Source of the DNA: JBHIBD01 sp046758865
Lineage (GTDB): Bacteria; Planctomycetota; Brocadiia; Brocadiales; Bathyanammoxibiaceae
Direction: 5' to 3'
DNA length: 44,727 nucleotides
NCBI GenBank assembly: GCA_046758865.1
Contig: JBHIBD010000009.1
Coordinates: 1-44,727 of the forward strand
Below the pieces are notes generated by a model. The model made no database searches, was not told the origin of the DNA, and was given only the letters and a program-made list of their open reading frames with translations. Below are positions 7,922 to 15,870 of the stretch, in pieces. The translations under genes were made by a program, and so were the position numbers. Numbering within the stretch: the first letter of the stretch is position 1; each line of letters starts with the position of its first letter.

Positions 7922-8600
7922 AAGGTTCCTTCTTTATTGCAATGCATCTAGCACTCCTTTGGAAGATATGTCCTGCACTGTATAGGTAAGTCAACCCGGA
8001 GTAAGCAGTAATGATTACCGTAAACCAAGCCATTGCGTCTACACCCCTTTTGGCCCACCAGTTGTCAGCCCAATGACCAGCGTAAAACAACAGTGCACAC
8101 AGTGTGATGCACTGGAATGTCATCTTCCACTTTCCCAATGTACTGCTGGGGAAGCATATACCCCTCAACTCTGCATAGCCTCTCAGTGTACCAACAACCA
8201 GTTCTCGCGTAACGATTACCACCACCACCCAGGCCTCCACCACTGCCGGGGCATGAGCAATAAGTGTGATAAACCCGCCACATATAATTACCTTGTCTGC
8301 CACGGGGTCTGCTATTCTTCCAAAATTACTTGTGAGTCCTCTCTTCCTCGCCAGATACCCATCGAAGAAATCTGTCGCGGTAGCAACAAGGAACACCGCC
8401 AAGGCCAAGTCAAACAACCCAATAGAGAGGATAAAAAAGAACAATATGCCCATTATGAACCTGAGCACGGTCAATTGGTTGGGCAAGCTAACAGAATTCT
8501 TTAGGGCCAGAAGATAACAGAAAGGCCCCAAAAGCCTCTTAACACCCCACCGCCCGTCCGCCTGTTGGTAATCACTCCACACAATCTGCGACAAGGTCAT
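7908..8600 (-). CDS. pgsA: CDP-alcohol phosphatidyltransferase, probably phosphatidylglycerophosphate synthase
   Basis: The CDP-alcohol phosphotransferase signature D-G-x2-A-R-x8-G-x3-D-x3-D is exact: Asp80-Gly81, Ala84-Arg85, Gly94, Asp98, Asp102. Several membrane helices surround it. SLPNQLTVLRF at 38-48 matches the usual N-terminus of PgsA, so about 35 additional residues precede it. The ATG at 8600 has only a poorly spaced AGAGGG upstream and the extension overlaps rimO by 29 nt, so the true start could be a later non-ATG codon. The enzyme makes phosphatidylglycerophosphate from CDP-diacylglycerol at the inner membrane. Phosphatidylserine or cardiolipin synthase of the same superfamily is less likely. 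Confidence 0.88.
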   Translation of the reverse strand: MTLSQIVWSDYQQADGRWGVKRLLGPFCYLLALKNSVSLPNQLTVLRFIMGILFFFILSIGLFDLALAVFLVATATDFFDGYLARKRGLTSNFGRIADPVADKVIICGGFITLIAHAPAVVEAWVVVVIVTRELVVGTLRGYAELRGICFPSSTLGKWKMTFQCITLCALLFYAGHWADNWWAKRGVDAMAWFTVIITAYSGLTYLYSAGHIFQRSARCIAIKKEPYGLL

Positions 8601-9894
8601 ATCCCTCTTGACGTGTAACTATTACCTTTTTAAACTCTCCCGGTACCAATCTTTGGCCAAACACTATAACATTACTATCTACCTCTGGCGCATCCCCATA
8701 TGACCTGGCTAGCCAGCCCTGTCCATCTTTCTGGGGCCCATCCACGAGAACCTCAAGGGTTTGTCCAACAAGGTGGGCATTGTTCCTGAAGATTATCCCC
8801 TGCTGGAGGGTCATTACTTCTGTGAGTCTCCTCCGCTTCTCCGCCTCTGGGACGCGGCCTTTAAAAGTAGCCGCAGGTGTGCCATCTTCTCTGGAATAGA
8901 CAAATGCGCCCAGCCTTTCAAAGGCTGCCTCCTCCAAGAATGCGAGTAGCTCGCAAAACTCCCTTTTCCCCTCGCCAGGGAAACCTACTATCACCGCAGT
9001 ACGCAGAAAGAGACCTGAGACCTCTTCCCGAAGCCTCTGCATCAGTCCCTCCACCTGAGAGCGCGTAACCTGCCTGCCCATCATCTCAAGCATCCTATCA
9101 CTAATATGCTGTATAGGTATATCTATGTACTTGACGACCTTTTCGTTCTGGGCTATCTCCTTGATAAGTTCGGGATAGAAATGGGCAGGGTGTGTATAAA
9201 GGAGCCTTATCCACTTAAGGGAGTTAATCTCTGAAAGCATTCCCAATAGCTCGTGTAGACACTGATGCCCGTAGAGGTCCTTACCATACAGGGTGCTGTC
9301 TTGTGCAATCAGGTTTAACTCTTTGGCACCACTGGCCGCAAGCCCTCTGGCTTCCCGGAGAATCTTATCCATAGGACGGCTCTTAAAAGGCCCTCGTATG
9401 GCTGGTATAGCACAATAGCTACAACTATTGTTGCACCCCTCGGATATCTTTAAATATGCATAATGCCTGGGGGTCAGGCGGATGCGGAAGGAATCCCACT
9501 CATTGCACGAGCCATTAGAACCCCTTTTTTGCCCCGATATACCCGAAAGTTCGGCTATCTTGTCAAAATTCTCAAGTCCCACTACATGGTCAACCTCTGG
9601 TATCTCCCTTACCAAATCCTTTTCATAACGCTCGGCAAGGCAGCCGGTTACAATAAGTTTCCCAAGCCCACCTTCATCCTTGAGCCTCGCCATCTGGAGG
9701 ATGGTATTTATGGACTCCTCTTTGGCATCTTTTACAAAGCCACAGGTGTTGATAATTAGTATGTCTGCGAGCTCAGGGTCCTGACAGAACGTAGCCCCGC
9801 CGTGTACAAGCCAACCTAGTATGTTCTCAGAATCCACCAGGTTCTTCGAACAACCCAGGCTAACCATCGCTATCTTTGGTGTCTTTGTCTTCAT
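8572..9894 (-). CDS. rimO: Ribosomal protein S12 methylthiotransferase (radical SAM)
   Basis: RimO adds a methylthio group to the conserved aspartate of ribosomal protein S12. The N-terminal UPF0004 domain carries the three auxiliary-cluster cysteines (Cys15 in SLGCSKNLVDSE, Cys51 in NTCGF, Cys85 in TGCLAERY). The radical SAM cluster is Cys154-x3-Cys158-x2-Cys161 in EGCNNSCSYCAIP. A TRAM-like C-terminal segment follows. SLGCSKNLVDSE and EGCNNSCSYCAIP favour RimO over MiaB. It lies 10 nt after ftsK. Confidence 0.96.
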   Translation of the reverse strand: MKTKTPKIAMVSLGCSKNLVDSENILGWLVHGGATFCQDPELADILIINTCGFVKDAKEESINTILQMARLKDEGGLGKLIVTGCLAERYEKDLVREIPEVDHVVGLENFDKIAELSGISGQKRGSNGSCNEWDSFRIRLTPRHYAYLKISEGCNNSCSYCAIPAIRGPFKSRPMDKILREARGLAASGAKELNLIAQDSTLYGKDLYGHQCLHELLGMLSEINSLKWIRLLYTHPAHFYPELIKEIAQNEKVVKYIDIPIQHISDRMLEMMGRQVTRSQVEGLMQRLREEVSGLFLRTAVIVGFPGEGKREFCELLAFLEEAAFERLGAFVYSREDGTPAATFKGRVPEAEKRRRLTEVMTLQQGIIFRNNAHLVGQTLEVLVDGPQKDGQGWLARSYGDAPEVDSNVIVFGQRLVPGEFKKVIVTRQEGYDLVADCVE

Positions 9895-9904
9895 CCTTTA
9901 TCCG

Positions 9905-12010
9905 TTACTTTGCACCTCTCTGCTTGCCCAGTGGCTCCCAGTCTTCTGGATTGAGTAGGACCTCCCGATACGCCTCCTCTTTGTACTCGCCAACGATGCC
10001 ATCTTCCACCATGTGGTCCAGTAGTTTGACGGCCTGGGGATAGGTCACGTGAAGTTTTTCCTGGAGGAGCCCTTCGTTACACCTTCCAGCGTCGAGCACC
10101 ACTTTAACCGCACTGTGGTAAATAGGGTCGCGCCTGTCTTCTCTCTTGGCCCTAAGTTTCCATTCTCTCAGCTCTGATGAGAACTCTGGTTGAGCCTGTG
10201 TCTTGAGAAACTCTACCACCCTCTCCACCTCCTGGTCACTGGTGTATGTACCCTGCACCCTTATCAGCTCAGTGGTCCCTGGTGGCATAAATAGCATGTC
10301 ACCTTCTCCCAGGAGCTTCTCGGCACCGTTCTGGTCCAGCACCGTCCTTGAATCTACTTTTGAGGCAACAAGGAATGAAATCCTGGCAGGAAGATTGGAC
10401 TTTATTAGGCCAGTAACGACATCCACAGAAGGCCGCTGGGTAGAGACTATCAGGTGGATGCCTACGGCGCGGGACTTCTGTGACAGCCGTATGATAGAAC
10501 CCTCAACCTTCTTCGAGGCTGCCATCATAAGGTCAGCCAGCTCGTCTATGATTATCACTATGTGAGGGAGATGATACAATTCCGGGTCAATGTGGCTGCC
10601 TCCACCCAACCTCTTCTTGAGGCCGCTCTCCCCCAATTTGTTATATTCTGCGATGTTCTTTACTCCTGCCCGTGCCAGGAGCCCGTAACGTTCGTCAGTT
10701 TTATCTACTGCCCACTCAAGTACAGCCTGCGCCTCCTTCACGTCAGTAACCACTGGGCTAATGAGGTGCGGGATGTCCTGAAAGGCAGAGAATTCTACCT
10801 GCTTCGGGTCTACAAGCAGGAGTTTCAAGTCTCTCCGCGACCTAAGGAACAAGATACTGAGTATCAGTGAGTTTAGGCAGATGGACTTGCCAGAGCCGGT
10901 GGTTCCAGCAATGAGTAGATGTGGCATGCCTGCCAGGTCACAGAAGATCGGATAACCCGTTATATCCCTCCCAAGGGATAGCGGGATGGCGCTATCTCCA
11001 AGATTTACCTTGCCGTCTTGAATGATTTCGAGTAACTCTCTGAGCCTTACGAATTTTCTCTGGCGGTTAGGCACCTCAATACCTACAGTAGACCTCCCCC
11101 GCAGCGGCGCCACCACCCTGACACTGGGGGCCTTCAAGGCCATTGCCAAATCGTCGGAAAGCGATACGACCTTAGAGACTTTGGTGCCCGGTGCCAGCTC
11201 CAGTTCGTACATGGTTATGGTGGGACCTGCCTCTAGGCCAACCACCTGCGCAATCACATTAAACTGGGCCAGTGCATCCTCCAGTACCTCTCCTCCCCTC
11301 TTTAGAGATTCCTCATCGTCGTCCGTACCCCCTAACCCACGGTACTCATCGAGAAGGTCGGCAGGCAGTAAAAGTGGCCCGGGACCTGAGAATGTACGCT
11401 TAGAAGGTTCTTTTTCCACAAGGGACTTGTCGGTGGGTTTTTCCTTAGATTTAATAGGAGCCGGTTTTAGCCTCCTTTTAAGACGCCAGGATAGGGACAC
11501 AACAGCCTCAACTGGACTTGCGTTAAAGATGAGAATGCTGGATGTCAGAAACCCAAAGGTCAGGAATACGCAGGTACCGGCGAGGCCGAGGCTATCGAGG
11601 AGTCTGCTCGATGCCGCACCACCCAATACCCCTCCGGCCCATGCGATGGCGCCTATCCTGGGCAGAAGGTTATCCACCAAGGCAAATACCAGGGCAATTG
11701 AGATAATGAGCATCACCCCACCAATGGCCTTTATCCACAAGTCTTCTACCCTTCCGCGCATAAGTAGTATCACTCCCCAGGCACCTATTAGCCCCACCAG
11801 AGGGAAGGTAGCTATGCCCAGCCATGAAAGTCCATAACCAGAGAGCTCTGCCCCGAACCGCCCGCAATAGTTCTTTATAGAACTACTCTCAGGATAATCG
11901 GCAAACGGTGGGTCGGACGCATGGAAGGTTATTACGCTAATAAGGGCAAAAATCGCAAAGGATACCAAGAATATAGCTAGAGCTACATTTAGGAGTTTCC
12001 TTCTATCCAT
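9905..12010 (-). CDS. ftsK: FtsK/SpoIIIE-type DNA translocase
   Basis: This membrane-anchored hexameric motor pumps chromosomal DNA through the closing septum. About four N-terminal membrane helices (residues 8-28, 62-85, 95-115, 140-162) are followed by a short basic linker (about 178-210). The motor core has Walker A GTTGSGKS at 369-376 and Walker B IIIDELADLM. The C-terminal winged-helix gamma domain (YHSAVKVVLDAGRCNEGLLQ through VEDGIVGEY) reads the polar DNA motifs. At 701 residues it is on the short side because the linker is short. It sits 6 nt behind dut and 10 nt before rimO. Confidence 0.97.
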   Translation of the reverse strand: MDRRKLLNVALAIFLVSFAIFALISVITFHASDPPFADYPESSSIKNYCGRFGAELSGYGLSWLGIATFPLVGLIGAWGVILLMRGRVEDLWIKAIGGVMLIISIALVFALVDNLLPRIGAIAWAGGVLGGAASSRLLDSLGLAGTCVFLTFGFLTSSILIFNASPVEAVVSLSWRLKRRLKPAPIKSKEKPTDKSLVEKEPSKRTFSGPGPLLLPADLLDEYRGLGGTDDDEESLKRGGEVLEDALAQFNVIAQVVGLEAGPTITMYELELAPGTKVSKVVSLSDDLAMALKAPSVRVVAPLRGRSTVGIEVPNRQRKFVRLRELLEIIQDGKVNLGDSAIPLSLGRDITGYPIFCDLAGMPHLLIAGTTGSGKSICLNSLILSILFLRSRRDLKLLLVDPKQVEFSAFQDIPHLISPVVTDVKEAQAVLEWAVDKTDERYGLLARAGVKNIAEYNKLGESGLKKRLGGGSHIDPELYHLPHIVIIIDELADLMMAASKKVEGSIIRLSQKSRAVGIHLIVSTQRPSVDVVTGLIKSNLPARISFLVASKVDSRTVLDQNGAEKLLGEGDMLFMPPGTTELIRVQGTYTSDQEVERVVEFLKTQAQPEFSSELREWKLRAKREDRRDPIYHSAVKVVLDAGRCNEGLLQEKLHVTYPQAVKLLDHMVEDGIVGEYKEEAYREVLLNPEDWEPLGKQRGAK

Positions 12011-12016
12011 TTGGTC

Positions 12017-12466
12017 TTATACCCCAGTGTGACCAAAGCCACCCTCATTCCTCCGGGTCGTTTCTAACCTCTCCACCTCAACAAACTCAGCCCTTACTAC
12101 GGGCTGAAATATCAACTGCGCTATGCGCATGCCACGGTTTATCTTAATAGGATTTTTCCCCAAATTGCAAAGGATAACGCATATTTCCCCACGGTAATCG
12201 CTGTCTATGGTCCCTGGGGCATTAACTATAGAGATTCCATGTCTTAGAGCTAGCCCACTCCGCGGCCTTACCTGCGCCTCATACCCCGACGGAAGCTCTA
12301 TAAACATGCCAGTAGGCACTGCCCTTATACCGGAGGGCTCTAATACCGGCTCTTCGTTCACCGCTGCATACAGGTCCACACCGCTTGCGCCTGCGCTCAT
12401 ATACTGAGGGATGGGAAGGTCTTCACAACCCTCCTTTCTCTTTATGTTAACCCTTATTCTTTCCAC
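12017..12466 (-). CDS. dut: dUTP diphosphatase
   Basis: The enzyme hydrolyses dUTP to dUMP, keeping uracil out of DNA and feeding thymidylate synthesis. All trimeric dUTPase motifs can be read: AGASGVDLYA (26-35), PRSGLA, GTIDSDYRGEI with the catalytic Asp, RIAQLIF, and the C-terminal GGFGHTG arm that closes over the nucleotide. The 149-residue length is standard. The start is a GTG at 12464-12466 lying inside the end of coaC (20 nt overlap). Confidence 0.97.
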   Translation of the reverse strand: MERIRVNIKRKEGCEDLPIPQYMSAGASGVDLYAAVNEEPVLEPSGIRAVPTGMFIELPSGYEAQVRPRSGLALRHGISIVNAPGTIDSDYRGEICVILCNLGKNPIKINRGMRIAQLIFQPVVRAEFVEVERLETTRRNEGGFGHTGV

Positions 12467-13055
12467 TGGTTTGTCTCTCGAGCTCCTTCTCTACAGGAGT
12501 TGGTTGCTCTGGTGAAAGTGCCTCTAATTCCCTCAATACCATGCTCACTATCTCCTCAACAGGCGCAAGACGGCCCACACCTATCCTCCCAGTGGACAGA
12601 GGTCCTTCCACAGGGCCTATGAACTTGTACCCAATTTCCTTGAGTCTCGAGATATTGGCCTGTACCATGGGGTGATGGTACATCCTGTCATCCATTGCAG
12701 GGGCCATTATCACCTTGGAGCGGGAGGCGAGGAGCGTGCAGGTAAGTACATCATCAGCCACCCCAGAGGCTATTTTGCCAATAATGGCGGCAGTTGCAGG
12801 TGCCACCAGTATCAGGTCCGCCCTATCGGCCAGGGAGACATGGTGGGGGTCGTGAACCTCTGGCCTCCCAAAAAGGCCTGTAATGACTTCGTTCCTGGAG
12901 AGTGTGCGAAATGTCAGCGGGCTGACGAAGCGTTGGGCCGGTCTGGTCATAACCACCACCACGTTTACACCAGCCTTTACCAGACTTGATGTAATCTCGC
13001 AGGCCTTGTAGGCGGCTATACTCCCTGTAACTCCAATGATTACTGTGTAAGACAT
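12447..13055 (-). CDS. coaC: Free-standing phosphopantothenoylcysteine decarboxylase-like flavoprotein (CoaC)
   Basis: CoaC decarboxylates 4'-phosphopantothenoylcysteine in coenzyme A synthesis using FMN. The protein is only the flavoprotein half (202 residues); the usual fused CoaB synthetase domain is missing. The GVTGSIAAYK loop (8-17), His72 in DPHHVSLADRADL, VAPATA (84-89) and PAM (119-121) are present. Two details differ from the E. coli enzyme: the Asn of PAMN is Asp122, and the substrate-clamp region (151-163, GPLSTGRIGVGRL) has no cysteine. Such variants occur in some bacterial CoaBC proteins as I recall, so CoaC remains the best call, but another HFCD-family flavoprotein is possible. 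The stop of gmk is 1 nt upstream. Confidence 0.8.
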   Translation of the reverse strand: MSYTVIIGVTGSIAAYKACEITSSLVKAGVNVVVVMTRPAQRFVSPLTFRTLSRNEVITGLFGRPEVHDPHHVSLADRADLILVAPATAAIIGKIASGVADDVLTCTLLASRSKVIMAPAMDDRMYHHPMVQANISRLKEIGYKFIGPVEGPLSTGRIGVGRLAPVEEIVSMVLRELEALSPEQPTPVEKELERQTSGKNKG

Positions 13056-13056
13056 T

Positions 13057-13626
13057 TTACTCGTCCAGCCCTAAGATGTTGCGAATCTCATTCAATGCCT
13101 CTTCCAGTTTGTCGTTCACTACACGGTATCTATACCGAGAGGAGAACCTGAGTTCCTCCTTTGCCATGTCAAGCCGGGTGTTCACGTCTGGTTCTTCGTT
13201 GGTGTACCTCCCTGTAAGACGCTCCTTAAGGACGGTCTCACCTGGGGGCAGGATAAAGATGGAAATAGCGTCAGGATATTTTTCTATTATTTGAAGTGCT
13301 CCCTGGACATCTATCTCAAGTAGATACACCAAACCCTCTTCTAAGGCGTTCTCCAGCGGCTTACGAAGTGTGCCGTAAAGATTGCCGGCATATCGGGCGT
13401 GTTCTACGAAATTTCCTCCCTTTAGTTTCTTTTCAAATTCATGCTCACCGACAAAATAATAATCCCTACCGTCCACCTCCCGGGGACGGGGTGGCCTGGT
13501 AGTTACGGATATAGACTTTCTTACCCTGGGGTTTTTGGCCAGTTCCTGGCAAATGGTAGTCTTTCCCGAACCAGACGGACCGGAGATTACTACCAACTTC
13601 CCATGGGTGTTATTATCACTCAACAT
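13057..13626 (-). CDS. gmk: Guanylate kinase
   Basis: It phosphorylates GMP to GDP with ATP. The P-loop GPSGSGKT is at residues 16-23. The GMP-binding region reads SVTTRPPRPREVDGRDYYFV, followed by F-V-E-H-A-R-Y-A-G-N-L-Y-G-T, the standard guanylate kinase core. LEIDVQGALQI is also typical. The 189-residue length is normal. It overlaps the end of yicC by 11 nt, a pairing (yicC-gmk) common in bacteria. Confidence 0.97.
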   Translation of the reverse strand: MLSDNNTHGKLVVISGPSGSGKTTICQELAKNPRVRKSISVTTRPPRPREVDGRDYYFVGEHEFEKKLKGGNFVEHARYAGNLYGTLRKPLENALEEGLVYLLEIDVQGALQIIEKYPDAISIFILPPGETVLKERLTGRYTNEEPDVNTRLDMAKEELRFSSRYRYRVVNDKLEEALNEIRNILGLDE

Positions 13627-14500
13627 TAAAGACCTGCTCTTTTATCTTTTCGATCTCCATCTTTATATCGATTATGCCCCGAAGCATATCCCCATCGGAG
13701 ACCTTAGAGCCCATGGTGTTAGCCTCTCTGAACATCTCTTGCACGATAAACTCTTGTCTCCTCCCCGATGGCCCTTTTTCCCTCATGGTATCCTCCAACT
13801 GTGTGATATGACTTCTGAGCCTGGTAATCTCTTCCGTGATATCGGAGCGCTCGGCAAAAAACGCCACTTCTCTAGCCAGGTCACCTTCGGACAGCTCTAC
13901 GTCTACACCCTGTAATAGATTAGACACCCTTTTTTTCAGCCTGTCCCGATAGCCGTTCACAACCTCAGGTACCCTCTCTTCCAGCTCATCCAGGAGGTGC
14001 ATTATTCGTTCCTTCGAGCGAACGATTTCTTCTTCCAGGGCCTTCCCTTCCTGGATGCGCATACTGAGCAGCCCGTCCAAGGCCGAACTCACCAGGTTCT
14101 CCAAGACCGGTACCAACCCTTCTACATTGTCTTCCAGCACCTTGGTCCTCTCACAAATACCAGGCAACGAGAACAAGGAAGCCAGAGGTACATCCCCCTC
14201 TGGTCCCAACTCATCCCGCAGCTCCTTGATGGAACGGTAGTAGCCCTTAAGGGTCTCCAGATTCATATAAAACCCCGGGGCCTCGTGAAGCGGCTTATAC
14301 TCTACATTTAGATATACACTGCCTCGTGACAACCCGTCCTTCAATACCCTTTCCAGCCGTTCCTGATACGGCAAGAACGGCTCTGGTAATTTAGAACTGA
14401 CCTTCAAAAACCGATTGTTGACAGAACGGACCTCTACCTGAAGGACGGCACTATCGTCCTTACTTTCAGCCCTCCCAAATCCAGTCATACTCTTCAGCAT
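13616..14500 (-). CDS. yicC: YicC-family endoribonuclease-like protein
   Basis: The N-terminus MLKSMTGFGRAE and the VNNRFLKVSSKLPE segment are hallmarks of YicC (SMTGFG and NHRFL motifs). The C-terminal half contains the DUF1732 end with EEITRLRSHITQ and REFIVQEMFREANTMGSK. E. coli YicC is reported to be an endoribonuclease acting on small RNA. A GTG 15 nt further upstream could extend the frame, but the ATG at 14500 gives the family's usual start, so I use it. The protein is 294 residues. It lies 36 nt after secG and its end overlaps gmk. Confidence 0.93.
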   Translation of the reverse strand: MLKSMTGFGRAESKDDSAVLQVEVRSVNNRFLKVSSKLPEPFLPYQERLERVLKDGLSRGSVYLNVEYKPLHEAPGFYMNLETLKGYYRSIKELRDELGPEGDVPLASLFSLPGICERTKVLEDNVEGLVPVLENLVSSALDGLLSMRIQEGKALEEEIVRSKERIMHLLDELEERVPEVVNGYRDRLKKRVSNLLQGVDVELSEGDLAREVAFFAERSDITEEITRLRSHITQLEDTMREKGPSGRRQEFIVQEMFREANTMGSKVSDGDMLRGIIDIKMEIEKIKEQVFNVE

Positions 14501-14536
14501 CCTTGCCCCCAACACCCAGAGATTTGTGCCCAGCTA

Positions 14537-15070
14537 CTACTTCGGAGATTCCTTTTTCTCCCCCTTTTTCGGCCCTTGTTCCTCTGGTTTCTCTTCTTTT
14601 GGCTTCTCTTGCCAGCCCAATGCGGGACTTACTTCCTTCTCCTTTGCGGGTGCGGCCACAGGGGCCTCTCCCACGGGTGGATGCCCTGGTGGAGCCTCAA
14701 GTGGCGGATGTCCGGCAGGCATCTTGGTTGTTTGTTCCACAGCAGCCTTCTCTATGAGTGCAACACTTGAGATCTTTGTCAAACATATGGTACCAACAAT
14801 AAAGACTGCCCCTATTAGATAGGTAAGTTTGCTCAGGAATGTGCTCGTCCTCGTACCGAATGCAGATTGGTCTTGTATACCACCAATAGCCGCCAGTCCA
14901 CCCCCTCTACCAGCCTGCAGCAGTATGGTCCCTATCATCACCAAGCATGTTAACACAATAAATATTCTAAGGGCCGAAACCATCTCCAACATGAACATGG
15001 TGCCTACAAGGCCGAAGACTATAATAATAGCCAGTAACCATTTAACTGTTTTTTCGTTCACTAAGTCCAT
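14537..15070 (-). CDS. secG: SecG-type preprotein translocase subunit with an additional N-terminal helix and a charged tail
   Basis: SecG assists SecYEG protein export. The core is recognisable: IFIVLTCLVMIGTILLQ, the cytoplasmic loop AGRGGGLAAIGGIQDQSAFGTRTSTFLSK (50-80), then a second helix. Compared with the normal 70-110 residue protein there is one more predicted membrane helix at residues 9-28 and a tail of about 65 residues. The tail carries two GHPP motifs and ends in a Lys/Glu/Pro-rich stretch. It is 10 nt downstream of tpiA. The core assignment is firm; the purpose of the extensions is unknown. Confidence 0.92.
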   Translation of the reverse strand: MDLVNEKTVKWLLAIIIVFGLVGTMFMLEMVSALRIFIVLTCLVMIGTILLQAGRGGGLAAIGGIQDQSAFGTRTSTFLSKLTYLIGAVFIVGTICLTKISSVALIEKAAVEQTTKMPAGHPPLEAPPGHPPVGEAPVAAPAKEKEVSPALGWQEKPKEEKPEEQGPKKGEKKESPK

Positions 15071-15080
15071 CTTCCTCTCC

Positions 15081-15857
15081 CTATACCAGGCTCCTCACCC
15101 GTTCAAACGCAATGGAAATTATCTTCAGGAAATGATCCTTCTTTAGACTCGCACCTCCCACCAAAAGGCCGTTTACATCTGGTTGTGCCAGCAGTTCGGC
15201 CGCATTATCTGGGTTAACACTCCCCCCATACTGTATCCTCACGCGAGTGGACACGTCTTCACCGTAAGACTCTTTAAGCAGCGCTCGGATGCGCCCATGA
15301 ACCTCCTGCGCCTGGGCGGGAGTGGCGTTCTTCCCCGTGCCGATGGCCCAGACCGGTTCATAGGCTACGGTCAACCTTGGGACATCCTCTGGCCTCAGAC
15401 CCTCCAGACCCGCTCTGAGCTGTCTTTTTACGACTTCAAAGGTGCTACCCGACTCTCGTTCCCCCAATTTCTCGCCGAGGCAGAATATGGGCATTATTTC
15501 CTTGGCAAAGGCCGCCCGAAGCTTTGAGTTTATCATTGAATCAGTTTCACCAAATATGTGCCTTCTCTCGGAGTGGCCCAGGATAACATGCGTACACCCT
15601 ACCTCCTTTATCATATCCCCTGAGACCTCTCCAGTGAAGGCCCCTTTATTTTCCCAGTGCATATTCTGAGCGCCCAAAATGACACTGCCACCCTTCAAGA
15701 CAGAGTACACTCCTTCGAGAAAGACAAAGGGCGGACATACACCTACATCCACTCCATTCATGCCCTCCGTGCCACTCCTTACGGAGCTGGCCAACTCCCT
15801 TGATTCCCTCAGGGTTAGATTCATCTTCCAATTGCCCACGATGAAGGGCCTTAGCAT
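15081..15857 (-). CDS. tpiA: Triosephosphate isomerase
   Basis: It interconverts dihydroxyacetone phosphate and glyceraldehyde 3-phosphate. Catalytic residues are Lys11 (GNWKMN), His95 (GHSERR) and Glu167 (AYEPVWAIGTGK). YGGSVNP and LLVGGASLK form the phosphate-binding end. Length 258 is normal. It lies 13 nt after pheA and 10 nt before secG; tpiA-secG neighbours are common. Confidence 0.98.
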   Translation of the reverse strand: MLRPFIVGNWKMNLTLRESRELASSVRSGTEGMNGVDVGVCPPFVFLEGVYSVLKGGSVILGAQNMHWENKGAFTGEVSGDMIKEVGCTHVILGHSERRHIFGETDSMINSKLRAAFAKEIMPIFCLGEKLGERESGSTFEVVKRQLRAGLEGLRPEDVPRLTVAYEPVWAIGTGKNATPAQAQEVHGRIRALLKESYGEDVSTRVRIQYGGSVNPDNAAELLAQPDVNGLLVGGASLKKDHFLKIISIAFERVRSLV

Positions 15858-15870
15858 TACTGAGACCCCT

